A stretch of DNA of 64,000 nucleotides from Auanema rhodensis (taxonomy: Eukaryota; Nematoda; Chromadorea; Rhabditida; Rhabditidae). A program made the position numbers and the translations under genes. The notes beneath the pieces are model-generated. The model saw nothing but the letters and a program-made list of their open reading frames with translations, ran no database searches and was not told where the DNA came from. The stretch is from positions 1,426,001-1,490,000 of the forward strand of contig OZ059899.1 of assembly GCA_964057225.1 (NCBI GenBank), read 5' to 3'. Positions 11,584 through 24,908 of the stretch are shown piece after piece. Position 1 is the first letter of the stretch; each line of letters begins with the position of its first letter.

Positions 11584-14500
11584 GTGTGAACTTATATCAG
11601 TTGATATCTCGGTGCATTTTTAAGCTAGCGCAAATCTGATAACACAGATCGACGCAGCTTAAAAATCCGCATCGAATGCACTATACTACATTGAGAAACG
11701 CTTAATACAAAAATTAGTTATGATCGTTTGAAAAATGATGCATTAGTGTATGTTGAGTTTCCATGTACACTCAACATTGCTTCCAAAAACATTTTGACAA
11801 AAATTTTTTCGAAAAATTTCAAAATAATTCAGCAAAAAGTAGATGTTTTTAGATTCCATTTTTCAAGGCAAAGACGATGGACAATGTTATTCAACGAAAA
11901 AATTAATTCTTTAGGGTGAAAATCGAGGATATAAGTGTGAACTTATAAAAGTTGATATCTCGGTGCATTTTTAAGCTAGCGCAAATCTGATAACACAGAT
12001 CGACGCAGCTCAAAAATCCGCATCGAATGCACTATACTACATTGAGAAACGCTTGATACAAAAATTAGTTATAATCATTTGAAAAATGATGCATTAGTGT
12101 ATGTTAAGTTTCCATGTACACTCAACATTGCTTCCAAAAACATTTTGACAAAAATTTTTTCGAAAAATTTCAAAATAATTTGCAAAAAGTAGATGTTTTT
12201 AGATTTCATTTTTCAAGGCAAAGACGATGGACAATGTTATTCAACGAAAAAATTAATTCTTCAGGGTGAAAATCGAGGATATAAGTGTGAACTTATAAAA
12301 GTTGATATCTCGGTGCATTTTTAAGCTAGCGCAAATCTGATAACACAGATCGACGCAGCTTAAAAATCCGCATCGAATGCACTATACTACATTGAGAAAC
12401 GCTCGATACAAAAATTAGTTATAATCGTTTGAAAAATGATGCATTAGTGTATGTTGAGTTTCCATGTACACTCAACATTGCTTCCAAAAACATTTTGACA
12501 AAAATTTTTTCGAAAAATTTCAAAATAATTCAGCAAAAAGTAGATGTTTTTAGATTTCATTTTTCAAGGCAAAGACGATGGACAATGTTATTCAACGAAA
12601 AAATTAATTCTTCAGGGTGAAAATCGAGGATATAAGTGTGAACTTATAAAAGTTGATATCTCGATGCATTTTTAAGCTAGCGCAAATCTGATAACACAGA
12701 TCGACGCAGCTCAAAAATCCGCATCGAATGCACTATACTACATTGAGAAACGCTTGATACAAAAATTAGTTATAATCATTTGAAAAATGATGCATTAGTG
12801 TATGTTAAGTTTCCATGTACACTCAACATTGCTTCCAAAAACATTTTGACAAAAATTTTTTCGAAAAATTTCAAAATAATTTGCAAAAAGTAGATGTTTT
12901 TAGATTTCATTTTTCAAGGCAAAGACGATGGACAATGTTATTCAACGAAAAAATTAATTCTTCAGGGTGAAAATCGAGGATATAAGTGTGAACTTATAAA
13001 AGTTGATATCTCGGTGCATTTTTAAGCTAGCGCAAATCTGATAACACAGATCGACGCAGCTCAAAAATCCGCATCGAATGCACTATACTACATTGAGAAA
13101 CGCTCGATACAAAAATTAGTTATAATCATTTGAAAAATGATGCATTAGTGTATGTTAAGTTTCCATGTACACTCAACATTGCTTCCAAAAACATTTTGAC
13201 AAAAATTTTTTCGAAAAATTTCAAAATAATTTGCAAAAAGTAGATGTTTTTAGATTTCATTTTTCAAGGCAAAGACGATGGACAATGTTATTCAACGAAA
13301 AAATTAATTCTTCAGGGTGAAAATCGAGGATATAAGTGTGAACTTATAAAAGTTGATATCTCGGTGCATTTTTAAGCTAGCGCAAATCTGATAACACAGA
13401 TCGACGCAGCTCAAAAATCCGCATCGAATGCACTATACTACATTGAGAAACGCTTGATACAAAAATTAGTTATAATCATTTGAAAAATGATGCATTAGTG
13501 TATGTTAAGTTTCCATGTACACTCAACATTGCTTCCAAAAACATTTTGACAAAAATTTTTTCGAAAAATTTCAAAATAATTTGCAAAAAGTAGATGTTTT
13601 TAGATTTCATTTTTCAAGGCAAAGACGATGGACAATGTTATTCAACGAAAAAATTAATTCTTCAGGGTGAAAATCGAGGATATAAGTGTGAACTTATAAA
13701 AGTTGATATCTCGGTGCATTTTTAAGCTAGCGCAAATCTGATAACACAGATCGACGCAGCTTAAAAATCCGCATCGAATGCACTATACTACATTGAGAAA
13801 CGCTTGATACAAAAATTAGTTATAATCGTTTGAAAAATGATGCATTAGTGTATGTTGAGTTTCCATGTACACTCAACATTGCTTCCAAAAACATTTTGAC
13901 AAAAATTTTTTCGAAAAATTTCAAAATAATTTAGCAAAAAGTAGATGTTTTTAGATTTCATTTTTCAAGGCAAAGACGATGGACAATGTTATTCAACGAA
14001 AAAATTAATTCTTCAGGGTGAAAATCGAGGATATAAGTGTGAACTTATATCAGTTGATATCTCGGTGCATTTTTAAGCTAGCGCAAATCTGATAACACAG
14101 ATCGACGCAGCTGAAAAATCCGCATCGAATGCACTATACTACATTGAGAAACGCTTAATACAAAAATTAGTTATGATCGTTTGAAAAATGATGCATTAGT
14201 GTATGTTGAGTTTCCATGTACACTCAACATTGCTTCCAAAAACATTTTGACAAAAATTTTTTCGAAAAATTTCAAAATAATTTAGCAAAAAGTAGATGTT
14301 TTTAGATTCCATTTTTCAAGGCAAAGACGATGGACAATGTTATTCAACGAAAAAATTATTTCTTCAGGGTGAAAATCGAGGATATAAGTGTGAACTTATA
14401 TCAGTTGATATCTCGGTGCATTTTTAAGCTAGCGCAAATCTGATAACACAGATCGACGCAGCTTAAAAATCCGCATCGAATGCACTATACTACATTGAGA

Positions 14501-17500
14501 AACGCTCGATACAAAAATTAGTTATAATCGTTTGAAAAATGATGCATTAGTGTATGTTGAGTTTCCATGTACACTCAACATTGCTTCCAAAAACATTTTG
14601 ACAAAAATTTTTTCGAAAAATTTCAAAATAATTTAGCAAAAAGTAGATGTTTTTAGATTCCATTTTTCAAGGCAAAGACGATGGACAATGTTATTCAACG
14701 AAAAAATTATTTCTTCAGGGTGAAAATCGAGGATATAAGTGTGAACTTATATCAGTTGATATCTCGGTGCATTTTTAAGCTAGCGCAAATCTGATAACAC
14801 AGATCGACGCAGCTTAAAAATCCGCATCGAATGCACTATACTACATTGAGAAACGCTCGATACAAAAATTAGTTATAATCGTTTGAAAAATGATGCATTA
14901 GTGTATGTTGAGTTTCCATGTACACTCAACATTGCTTCCAAAAACATTTTGACAAAAATTTTTTCGAAAAATTTCAAAATAATTCAGCAAAAAGTAGATG
15001 TTTTTAGATTTCATTTTTCAAGGCAAAGACGATGGACAATGTTATTCAACGAAAAAATTAATTCTTCAGGGTGAAAATCGAGGATATAAGTGTGAACTTA
15101 TAAAAGTTGATATCTCGGTGCATTTTTAAGCTAGCGCAAATCTGATAACACAGATCGACGCAGCTCAAAAATCCGCATCGAATGCACTATACTACATTGA
15201 GAAACGCTTGATACAAAAATTAGTTATAATCATTTGAAAAATGATGCATTAGTGTATGTTAAGTTTCCATGTACACTCAACATTGCTTCCAAAAACATTT
15301 TGACAAAAATTTTTTCGAAAAATTTCAAAATAATTTGCAAAAAGTAGATGTTTTTAGATTTCATTTTTCAAGGCAAAGACGATGGACAATGTTATTCAAC
15401 GAAAAAATTAATTCTTCAGGGTGAAAATCGAGGATATAAGTGTGAACTTATAAAAGTTGATATCTCGGTGCATTTTTAAGCTAGCGCAAATCTGATAACA
15501 CAGATCGACGCAGCTTAAAAATCCGCATCGAATGCACTATACTACATTGAGAAACGCTTGATACAAAAATTAGTTATAATCGTTTGAAAAATGATGCATT
15601 AGTGTATGTTGAGTTTCCATGTACACTCAACATTGCTTCCAAAAACATTTTGACAAAAATTTTTTCGAAAAATTTCAAAATAATTTAGCAAAAAGTAGAT
15701 GTTTTTAGATTTCATTTTTCAAGGCAAAGACGATGGACAATGTTATTCAACGAAAAAATTAATTCTTCAGGGTGAAAATCGAGGATATAAGTGTGAACTT
15801 ATATCAGTTGATATCTCGGTGCATTTTTAAGCTAGCGCAAATCTGATAACACAGATCGACGCAGCTTAAAAATCCGCATCGAATGCACTATACTACATTG
15901 AGAAACGCTTGATACAAAAATTAGTTATAATCGTTTGAAAAATGATGCATTAGTGTATGTTGAGTTTCCATGTACACTCAACATTGCTTCCAAAAACATT
16001 TTGACAAAAATTTTTTCGAAAAATTTCAAAATAATTTAGCAAAAAGTAGATGTTTTTAGATTTCATTTTTCAAGGCGAAGACGATGGACAATGTTATTCA
16101 ACGAAAAAATTAATTCTTCAGGGTGAAAATCGAGGATATAAGTGTGAACTTATATCAGTTGATATCTCGGTGCATTTTTAAGCTAGCGCAAATCTGATAA
16201 CACAGATCGACGCAGCTTAAAAATCCGCATCGAATGCACTATACTACATTGAGAAACGCTTAATACAAAAATTAGTTATGATCGTTTGAAAAATGATGCA
16301 TTAGTGTATGTTGAGTTTCCATGTACACTCAACATTGCTTCCAAAAACATTTTGACAAAAATTTTTTCGAAAAATTTCAAAATAATTTAGCAAAAAGTAG
16401 ATGTTTTTAGATTTCATTTTTCAAGGCAAAGACGATGGACAATGTTATTCAACGAAAAAATTAATTCTTCAGGGTGAAAATCGAGGATATAAGTGTGAAC
16501 TTATATCAGTTGATATCTCGGTGCATTTTTAAGCTAGCGCAAATCTGATAACACAGATCGACGCAGCTTAAAAATCCGCATCGAATGCACTATACTACAT
16601 TGAGAAACGCTTAATACAAAAATTAGTTATGATCGTTTGAAAAATGATGCATTAGTGTATGTTGAGTTTCCATGTACACTCAACATTGCTTCCAAAAACA
16701 TTTTGACAAAAATTTTTTCGAAAAATTTCAAAATAATTCAGCAAAAAGTAGATGTTTTTAGATTCCATTTTTCAAGGCAAAGACGATGGACAATGTTATT
16801 CAACGAAAAAATTAATTCTTTAGGGTGAAAATCGAGGATATAAGTGTGAACTTATAAAAGTTGATATCTCGGTGCATTTTTAAGCTAGCGCAAATCTGAT
16901 AACACAGATCGACGCAGCTCAAAAATCCGCATCGAATGCACTATACTACATTGAGAAACGCTTGATACAAAAATTAGTTATAATCATTTGAAAAATGATG
17001 CATTAGTGTATGTTAAGTTTCCATGTACACTCAACATTGCTTCCAAAAACATTTTGACAAAAATTTTTTCGAAAAATTTCAAAATAATTTGCAAAAAGTA
17101 GATGTTTTTAGATTTCATTTTTCAAGGCAAAGACGATGGACAATGTTATTCAACGAAAAAATTAATTCTTCAGGGTGAAAATCGAGGATATAAGTGTGAA
17201 CTTATAAAAGTTGATATCTCGGTGCATTTTTAAGCTAGCGCAAATCTGATAACACAGATCGACGCAGCTTAAAAATCCGCATCGAATGCACTATACTACA
17301 TTGAGAAACGCTCGATACAAAAATTAGTTATAATCGTTTGAAAAATGATGCATTAGTGTATGTTGAGTTTCCATGTACACTCAACATTGCTTCCAAAAAC
17401 ATTTTGACAAAAATTTTTTCGAAAAATTTCAAAATAATTCAGCAAAAAGTAGATGTTTTTAGATTTCATTTTTCAAGGCAAAGACGATGGACAATGTTAT

Positions 17501-20500
17501 TCAACGAAAAAATTAATTCTTCAGGGTGAAAATCGAGGATATAAGTGTGAACTTATAAAAGTTGATATCTCGGTGCATTTTTAAGCTAGCGCAAATCTGA
17601 TAACACAGATCGACGCAGCTCAAAAATCCGCATCGAATGCACTATACTACATTGAGAAACGCTCGATACAAAAATTAGTTATAATCATTTGAAAAATGAT
17701 GCATTAGTGTATGTTAAGTTTCCATGTACACTCAACATTGCTTCCAAAAACATTTTGACAAAAATTTTTTCGAAAAATTTCAAAATAATTTGCAAAAAGT
17801 AGATGTTTTTAGATTTCATTTTTCAAGGCAAAGACGATGGACAATGTTATTCAACGAAAAAATTAATTCTTCAGGGTGAAAATCGAGGATATAAGTGTGA
17901 ACTTATAAAAGTTGATATCTCGGTGCATTTTTAAGCTAGCGCAAATCTGATAACACAGATCGACGCAGCTCAAAAATCCGCATCGAATGCACTATACTAC
18001 ATTGAGAAACGCTTGATACAAAAATTAGTTATAATCATTTGAAAAATGATGCATTAGTGTATGTTAAGTTTCCATGTACACTCAACATTGCTTCCAAAAA
18101 CATTTTGACAAAAATTTTTTCGAAAAATTTCAAAATAATTTGCAAAAAGTAGATGTTTTTAGATTTCATTTTTCAAGGCAAAGACGATGGACAATGTTAT
18201 TCAACGAAAAAATTAATTCTTCAGGGTGAAAATCGAGGATATAAGTGTGAACTTATAAAAGTTGATATCTCGGTGCATTTTTAAGCTAGCGCAAATCTGA
18301 TAACACAGATCGACGCAGCTTAAAAATCCGCATCGAATGCACTATACTACATTGAGAAACGCTTGATACAAAAATTAGTTATAATCGTTTGAAAAATGAT
18401 GCATTAGTGTATGTTGAGTTTCCATGTACACTCAACATTGCTTCCAAAAACATTTTGACAAAAATTTTTTCGAAAAATTTCAAAATAATTTAGCAAAAAG
18501 TAGATGTTTTTAGATTTCATTTTTTAAGGCAAAGACGATGGACAATGTTATTCAACGAAAAAATTAATTCTTCAGGGTGAAAATCGAGGATATAAGTGTG
18601 AACTTATATCAGTTGATATCTCGGTGCATATTTAAGCTAGCGCAAATCTGATAACACAGATCGACGCAGCTTAAAAATCCGCATCGAATGCACTATACTA
18701 CATTGAGAAACGCTTAATACAAAAATTAGTTATGATCGTTTGAAAAATGATGCATTAGTGTATGTTGAGTTTCCATGTACACTCAACATTGCTTCCAAAA
18801 ACATTTTGACAAAAATTTTTTCGAAAAATTTCAAAATAATTTAGCAAAAAGTAGATGTTTTTAGATTCCATTTTTCAAGGCAAAGACGATGGACAATGTT
18901 ATTCAACGAAAAAATTATTTCTTCAGGGTGAAAATCGAGGATATAAGTGTGAACTTATATCAGTTGATATCTCGGTGCATTTTTAAGCTAGCGCAAATCT
19001 GATAACACAGATCGACGCAGCTTAAAAATCCGCATCGAATGCACTATACTACATTGAGAAACGCTCGATACAAAAATTAGTTATAATCGTTTGAAAAATG
19101 ATGCATTAGTGTATGTTGAGTTTCCATGTACACTCAACATTGCTTCCAAAAACATTTTGACAAAAATTTTTTCGAAAAATTTCAAAATAATTCAGCAAAA
19201 CGTAGATGTTTTTAGATTTCATTTTTCAAGGCAAAGACGATGGACAATGTTATTCAACGAAAAAATTAATTCTTCAGGGTGAAAATCGAGGATATAAGTG
19301 TGAACTTATAAAAGTTGATATCTCGGTGCATTTTTAAGCTAGCGCAAATCTGATAACACAGATCGACGCAGCTCAAAAATCCGCATCGAATGCACTATAC
19401 TACATTGAGAAACGCTTGATACAAAAATTAGTTATAATCATTTGAAAAATGATGCATTAGTGTATGTTAAGTTTCCATGTACACTCAACATTGCTTCCAA
19501 AAACATTTTGACAAAAATTTTTTCGAAAAATTTCAAAATAATTTGCAAAAAGTAGATGTTTTTAGATTTCATTTTTCAAGGCAAAGACGATGGACAATGT
19601 TATTCAACGAAAAAATTAATTCTTCAGGGTGAAAATCGAGGATATAAGTGTGAACTTATAAAAGTTGATATCTCGGTGCATTTTTAAGCTAGCGCAAATC
19701 TGATAACACAGATCGACGCAGCTTAAAAATCCGCATCGAATGCACTATACTACATTGAGAAACGCTTGATACAAAAATTAGTTATAATCGTTTGAAAAAT
19801 GATGCATTAGTGTATGTTGAGTTTCCATGTACACTCAACATTGCTTCCAAAAACATTTTGACAAAAATTTTTTCGAAAAATTTCAAAATAATTTAGCAAA
19901 AAGTAGATGTTTTTAGATTTCATTTTTCAAGGCAAAGACGATGGACAATGTTATTCAACGAAAAAATTAATTCTTCAGGGTGAAAATCGAGGATATAAGT
20001 GTGAACTTATATCAGTTGATATCTCGGTGCATTTTTAAGCTAGCGCAAATCTGATAACACAGATCGACGCAGCTTAAAAATCCGCATCGAATGCACTATA
20101 CTACATTGAGAAACGCTTAATACAAAAATTAGTTATGATCGTTTGAAAAATGATGCATTAGTGTATGTTGAGTTTCCATGTACACTCAACATTGCTTCCA
20201 AAAACATTTTGACAAAAATTTTTTCGAAAAATTTCAAAATAATTTAGCAAAAAGTAGATGTTTTTAGATTCCATTTTTCAAGGCAAAGACGATGGACAAT
20301 GTTATTCAACGAAAAAATTATTTCTTCAGGGTGAAAATCGAGGATATAAGTGTGAACTTATATCAGTTGATATCTCGGTGCATTTTTAAGCTAGCGCAAA
20401 TCTGATAACACAGATCGACGCAGCTTAAAAATCCGCATCGAATGCACTATACTACATTGAGAAACGCTTAATACAAAAATTAGTTATGATCGTTTGAAAA

Positions 20501-23500
20501 ATGATGCATTAGTGTATGTTGAGTTTCCATGTACACTCAACATTGCTTCCAAAAACATTTTGACAAAAATTTTTTCGAAAAATTTCAAAATAATTTGCAA
20601 AAAGTAGATGTTTTTAGATTTCATTTTTCAAGGCAAAGACGATGGACAATGTTATTCAACGAAAAAATTAATTCTTCAGGGTGAAAATCGAGGATATAAG
20701 TGTGAACTTATATCAGTTGATATCTCGGTGCATTTTTAAGTTAGCGCAAATCTGATAACACAGATCGACGCAGCTTAAAAATCCGCATCGAATGCACTAT
20801 ACTACATTGAGAAACGCTTGATACAAAAATTAGTTATAATCGTTTGAAAAATGATGCATTAGTGTATGTTGAGTTTCCATGTACACTCAACATTGCTTCC
20901 AAAAACATTTTGACAAAAATTTTTTCGAAAAATTTCAAAATAATTTAGCAAAAAGTAGATGTTTTTAGATTTCATTTTTTAAGGCAAAGACGATGGACAA
21001 TGTTATTCAACGAAAAAATTAATTCTTCAGGGTGAAAATCGAGGATATAAGTGTGAACTTATATCAGTTGATATCTCGGTGCATTTTTAAGCTAGCGCAA
21101 ATCTGATAACACAGATCGACGCAGCTTAAAAATCCGCATCGAATGCACTATACTACATTGAGAAACGCTTAATACAAAAATTAGTTATGATCGTTTGAAA
21201 AATGATGCATTAGTGTATGTTGAGTTTCCATGTACACTCAACATTGCTTCCAAAAACATTTTGACAAAAATTTTTTCGAAAAATTTCAAAATAATTTAGC
21301 AAAAAATAGATGTTTTTAGATTCCATTTTTCAAGGCAAAGACGATGGACAATGTTATTCAATGAAAAAATTATTTCTTCAGGGTGAAAATCGAGGATATA
21401 AGTGTGAACTTATATCAGTTGATATCTCGGTGCATTTTTAAGCTAGCGCAAATCTGATAACACAGATCGACGCAGCTTAAAAATCCGCATCGAATGCACT
21501 ATACTACATTGAGAAACGCTCGATACAAAAATTAGTTATAATCGTTTGAAAAATGATGCATTAGTGTATGTTGAGTTTCCATGTACACTCAACATTGCTT
21601 CCAAAAACATTTTGACAAAAATTTTTTCGAAAAATTTCAAAATAATTCAGCAAAAAGTAGATGTTTTTAGATTTCATTTTTCAAGGCAAAGACGATGGAC
21701 AATGTTATTCAACGAAAAAATTAATTCTTCAGGGTGAAAATCGAGGATATAAGTGTGAACTTATAAAAGTTGATATCTCGGTGCATTTTTAAGCTAGCGC
21801 AAATCTGATAACACAGATCGACGCAGCTCAAAAATCCGCATCGAATGCACTATACTACATTGAGAAACGCTTGATACAAAAATTAGTTATAATCATTTGA
21901 AAAATGATGCATTAGTGTATGTTAAGTTTCCATGTACACTCAACATTGCTTCCAAAAACATTTTGACAAAAATTTTTTCGAAAAATTTCAAAATAATTTG
22001 CAAAAAGTAGATGTTTTTAGATTTCATTTCTCAAGGCAAAGACGATGGACAATGTTATTCAACGAAAAAATTAATTCTTCAGGGTGAAAATCGAGGATAT
22101 AAGTGTGAACTTATAAAAGTTGATATCTCGGTGCATTTTTAAGCTAGCGCAAATCTGATAACACAGATCGACGCAGCTTAAAAATCCGCATCGAATGCAC
22201 TATACTACATTGAGAAACGCTTGATACAAAAATTAGTTATAATCGTTTGAAAAATGATGCATTAGTGTATGTTGAGTTTCCATGTACACTCAACATTGCT
22301 TCCAAAAACATTTTGACAAAAATTTTTTCGAAAAATTTCAAAATAATTTAGCAAAAAGTAGATGTTTTTAGATTTCATTTTTCAAGGCAAAGACGATGGA
22401 CAATGTTATTCAACGAAAAAATTAATTCTTCAGGGTGAAAATCGAGGATATAAGTGTGAACTTATATCAGTTGATATCTCGGTGCATTTTTAAGCTAGCG
22501 CAAATCTGATAACACAGATCGACGCAGCTTAAAAATCCGCATCGAATGCACTATACTACATTGAGAAACGCTTAATACAAAAATTAGTTATGATCGTTTG
22601 AAAAATGATGCATTAGTGTATGTTGAGTTTCCATGTACACTCAACATTGCTTCCAAAAACATTTTGACAAAAATTTTTTCGAAAAATTTCAAAATAATTT
22701 AGCAAAAAGTAGATGTTTTTAGATTCCATTTTTCAAGGCAAAGACGATGGACAATGTTATTCAACGAAAAAATTATTTCTTCAGGGTGAAAATCGAGGAT
22801 ATAAGTGTGAACTTATATCAGTTGATATCTCGGTGCATTTTTAAGCTAGCGCAAATCTGATAACACAGATCGACGCAGCTTAAAAATCCGCATCGAATGC
22901 ACTATACTACATTGAGAAACGCTTAATACAAAAATTAGTTATGATCGTTTGAAAAATGATGCATTAGTGTATGTTGAGTTTCCATGTACACTCAACATTG
23001 CTTCCAAAAACATTTTGACAAAAATTTTTTCGAAAAATTTCAAAATAATTTGCAAAAAGTAGATGTTTTTAGATTTCATTTTTCAAGGCAAAGACGATGG
23101 ACAATGTTATTCAACGAAAAAATTAATTCTTCAGGGTGAAAATCGAGGATATAAGTGTGAACTTATAAAAGTTGATATCTCGGTGCATTTTTAAGCTAGC
23201 GCAAATCTGATAACACAGATCGACGCAGCTTAAAAATCCGCATCGAATGCACTATACTACATTGAGAAACGCTTGATACAAAAATTAGTTATAATCGTTT
23301 GAAAAATGATGCATTAGTGTATGTTGAGTTTCCATGTACACTCAACATTGCTTCCAAAAACATTTTGACAAAAATTTTTTCGAAAAATTTCAAAATAATT
23401 TAGCAAAAAGTAGATGTTTTTAGATTTCATTTTTCAAGGCAAAGACGATGGACAATGTTATTCAACGAAAAAATTAATTCTTCAGGGTGAAAATCGAGGA

Positions 23501-23856
23501 TATAAGTGTGAACTTATATCAGTTGATATCTCGGTGCATTTTTAAGCTAGCGCAAATCTGATAACACAGATCGACGCAGCTTAAAAATCCGCATCGAATG
23601 CACTATACTACATTGAGAAACGCTTAATACAAAAATTAGTTATGATCGTTTGAAAAATGATGCATTAGTGTATGTTGAGTTTCCATGTACACTCAACATT
23701 GCTTCCAAAAACATTTTGACAAAAATTTTTTCGAAAAATTTCAAAATAATTTAGCAAAAAGTAGATGTTTTTAGATTCCATTTTTCAAGGCAAAGACGAT
23801 GGACAATGTTATTCAACGAAAAAATTATTTCTTCAGGGTGAAAATCGAGGATATAA
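11584..23856 (+). repeat. Seven-monomer rhythm with one-base-deletion class
   Basis: A marker monomer with CGCTCG, AATTCAGC and GATTTCA recurs at 12285, 14739, 17194, 18947 and 21402. The spacings are 7, 7, 5 and 7 monomers (2,454, 2,455, 1,753 and 2,455 bp). It is normally followed by a GTTAAG monomer of 350 bp that reads AATTTGC where others read AATTTAGC. The unit 18947-21401 matches 21402-23856 monomer by monomer. The 17194-18946 interval is a contracted five-monomer version. Twelve of the fourteen 350-bp monomers lie here. Confidence 0.8.
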
Positions 23857-24206
23857 GTGTGAACTTATATCAGTTGATATCTCGGTGCATTTTTAAGCTA
23901 GCGGAAATCTGATAACACAGATCGACGCAGCTTAAAAATCCGCATCGAATGCACTATACTACATTGAGAAACGCTCGATACAAAAATTAGTTATAATCAT
24001 TTGAAAAATGATGCATTAGTGTATGTTAAGTTTCCATGTACACTCAACATTGCTTCCAAAAACATTTTGACAAAAATTTTTTCGAAAAATTTCAAAATAA
24101 TTTGCAAAAAGTAGAGGTTTTTAGATTTCATTTTTCAAGGCAAAGACGATGGACAATGTTATTCAACGAAAAAATTAATTCTTCAGGGTGAAAATCGAGG
24201 ATATAA
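23857..24206 (+). repeat. Hybrid monomer (recombinant, 350 bp)
   Basis: The left part has the markers of the monomer at 30878 (TATCAG, the rare GCGGAAAT and CGCTCG). The right part has those of the next monomer at 31229 (ATAATCATTT, GTTAAG and the AATTTGC deletion). The switch lies between 23976 and 23999, in a stretch identical in both parents. Its flanks also match, with 23506 like 30527 and 24207 like 31579. The simplest reading is an unequal exchange that removed exactly one monomer from a two-monomer arrangement like the one at 30878-31578; the reverse direction cannot be excluded. Confidence 0.75.
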
Positions 24207-24908
24207 GTGTGAACTTATAAAAGTTGATATCTCGGTGCATTTTTAAGCTAGCGCAAATCTGATAACACAGATCGACGCAGCTTAAAAATCCGCATCGAAT
24301 GCACTATACTACATTGAGAAACGCTTGATACAAAAATTAGTTATAATCGTTTGAAAAATGATGCATTAGTGTATGTTGAGTTTCCATGTACACTCAACAT
24401 TGCTTCCAAAAACATTTTGACAAAAATTTTTTCGAAAAATTTCAAAATAATTTAGCAAAAAGTAGATGTTTTTAGATTTCATTTTTCAAGGCAAAGACGA
24501 TGGACAATGTTATTCAACGAAAAAATTAATTCTTCAGGGTGAAAATCGAGGATATAAGTGTGAACTTATATCAGTTGATATCTCGGTGCATTTTTAAGCT
24601 AGCGCAAATCTGATAACACAGATCGACGCAGCTTAAAAATCCGCATCGAATGCACTATACTACATTGAGAAACGCTTAATACAAAAATTAGTTATGATCG
24701 TTTGAAAAATGATGCATTAGTGTATGTTGAGTTTCCATGTACACTCAACATTGCTTCCAAAAACATTTTGACAAAAATTTTTTCGAAAAATTTCAAAATA
24801 ATTTAGCAAAAAGTAGATGTTTTTAGATTTCATTTTTCAAGGCAAAGACGATGGACAATGTTATTCAACGAAAAAATTAATTCTTCAGGGTGAAAATCGA
24901 GGATATAA

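Noticed and set aside
11584-21401. A fourteen-monomer, 4,909-bp repeat suggested by equal spacing of the CTTTAGGG marker monomers
   Set aside because: The second marker recurs at 4,909 bp, but monomers 37-39 and 42 of the first half do not match their counterparts in order. Equal length arises because both halves hold five 350-bp monomers.
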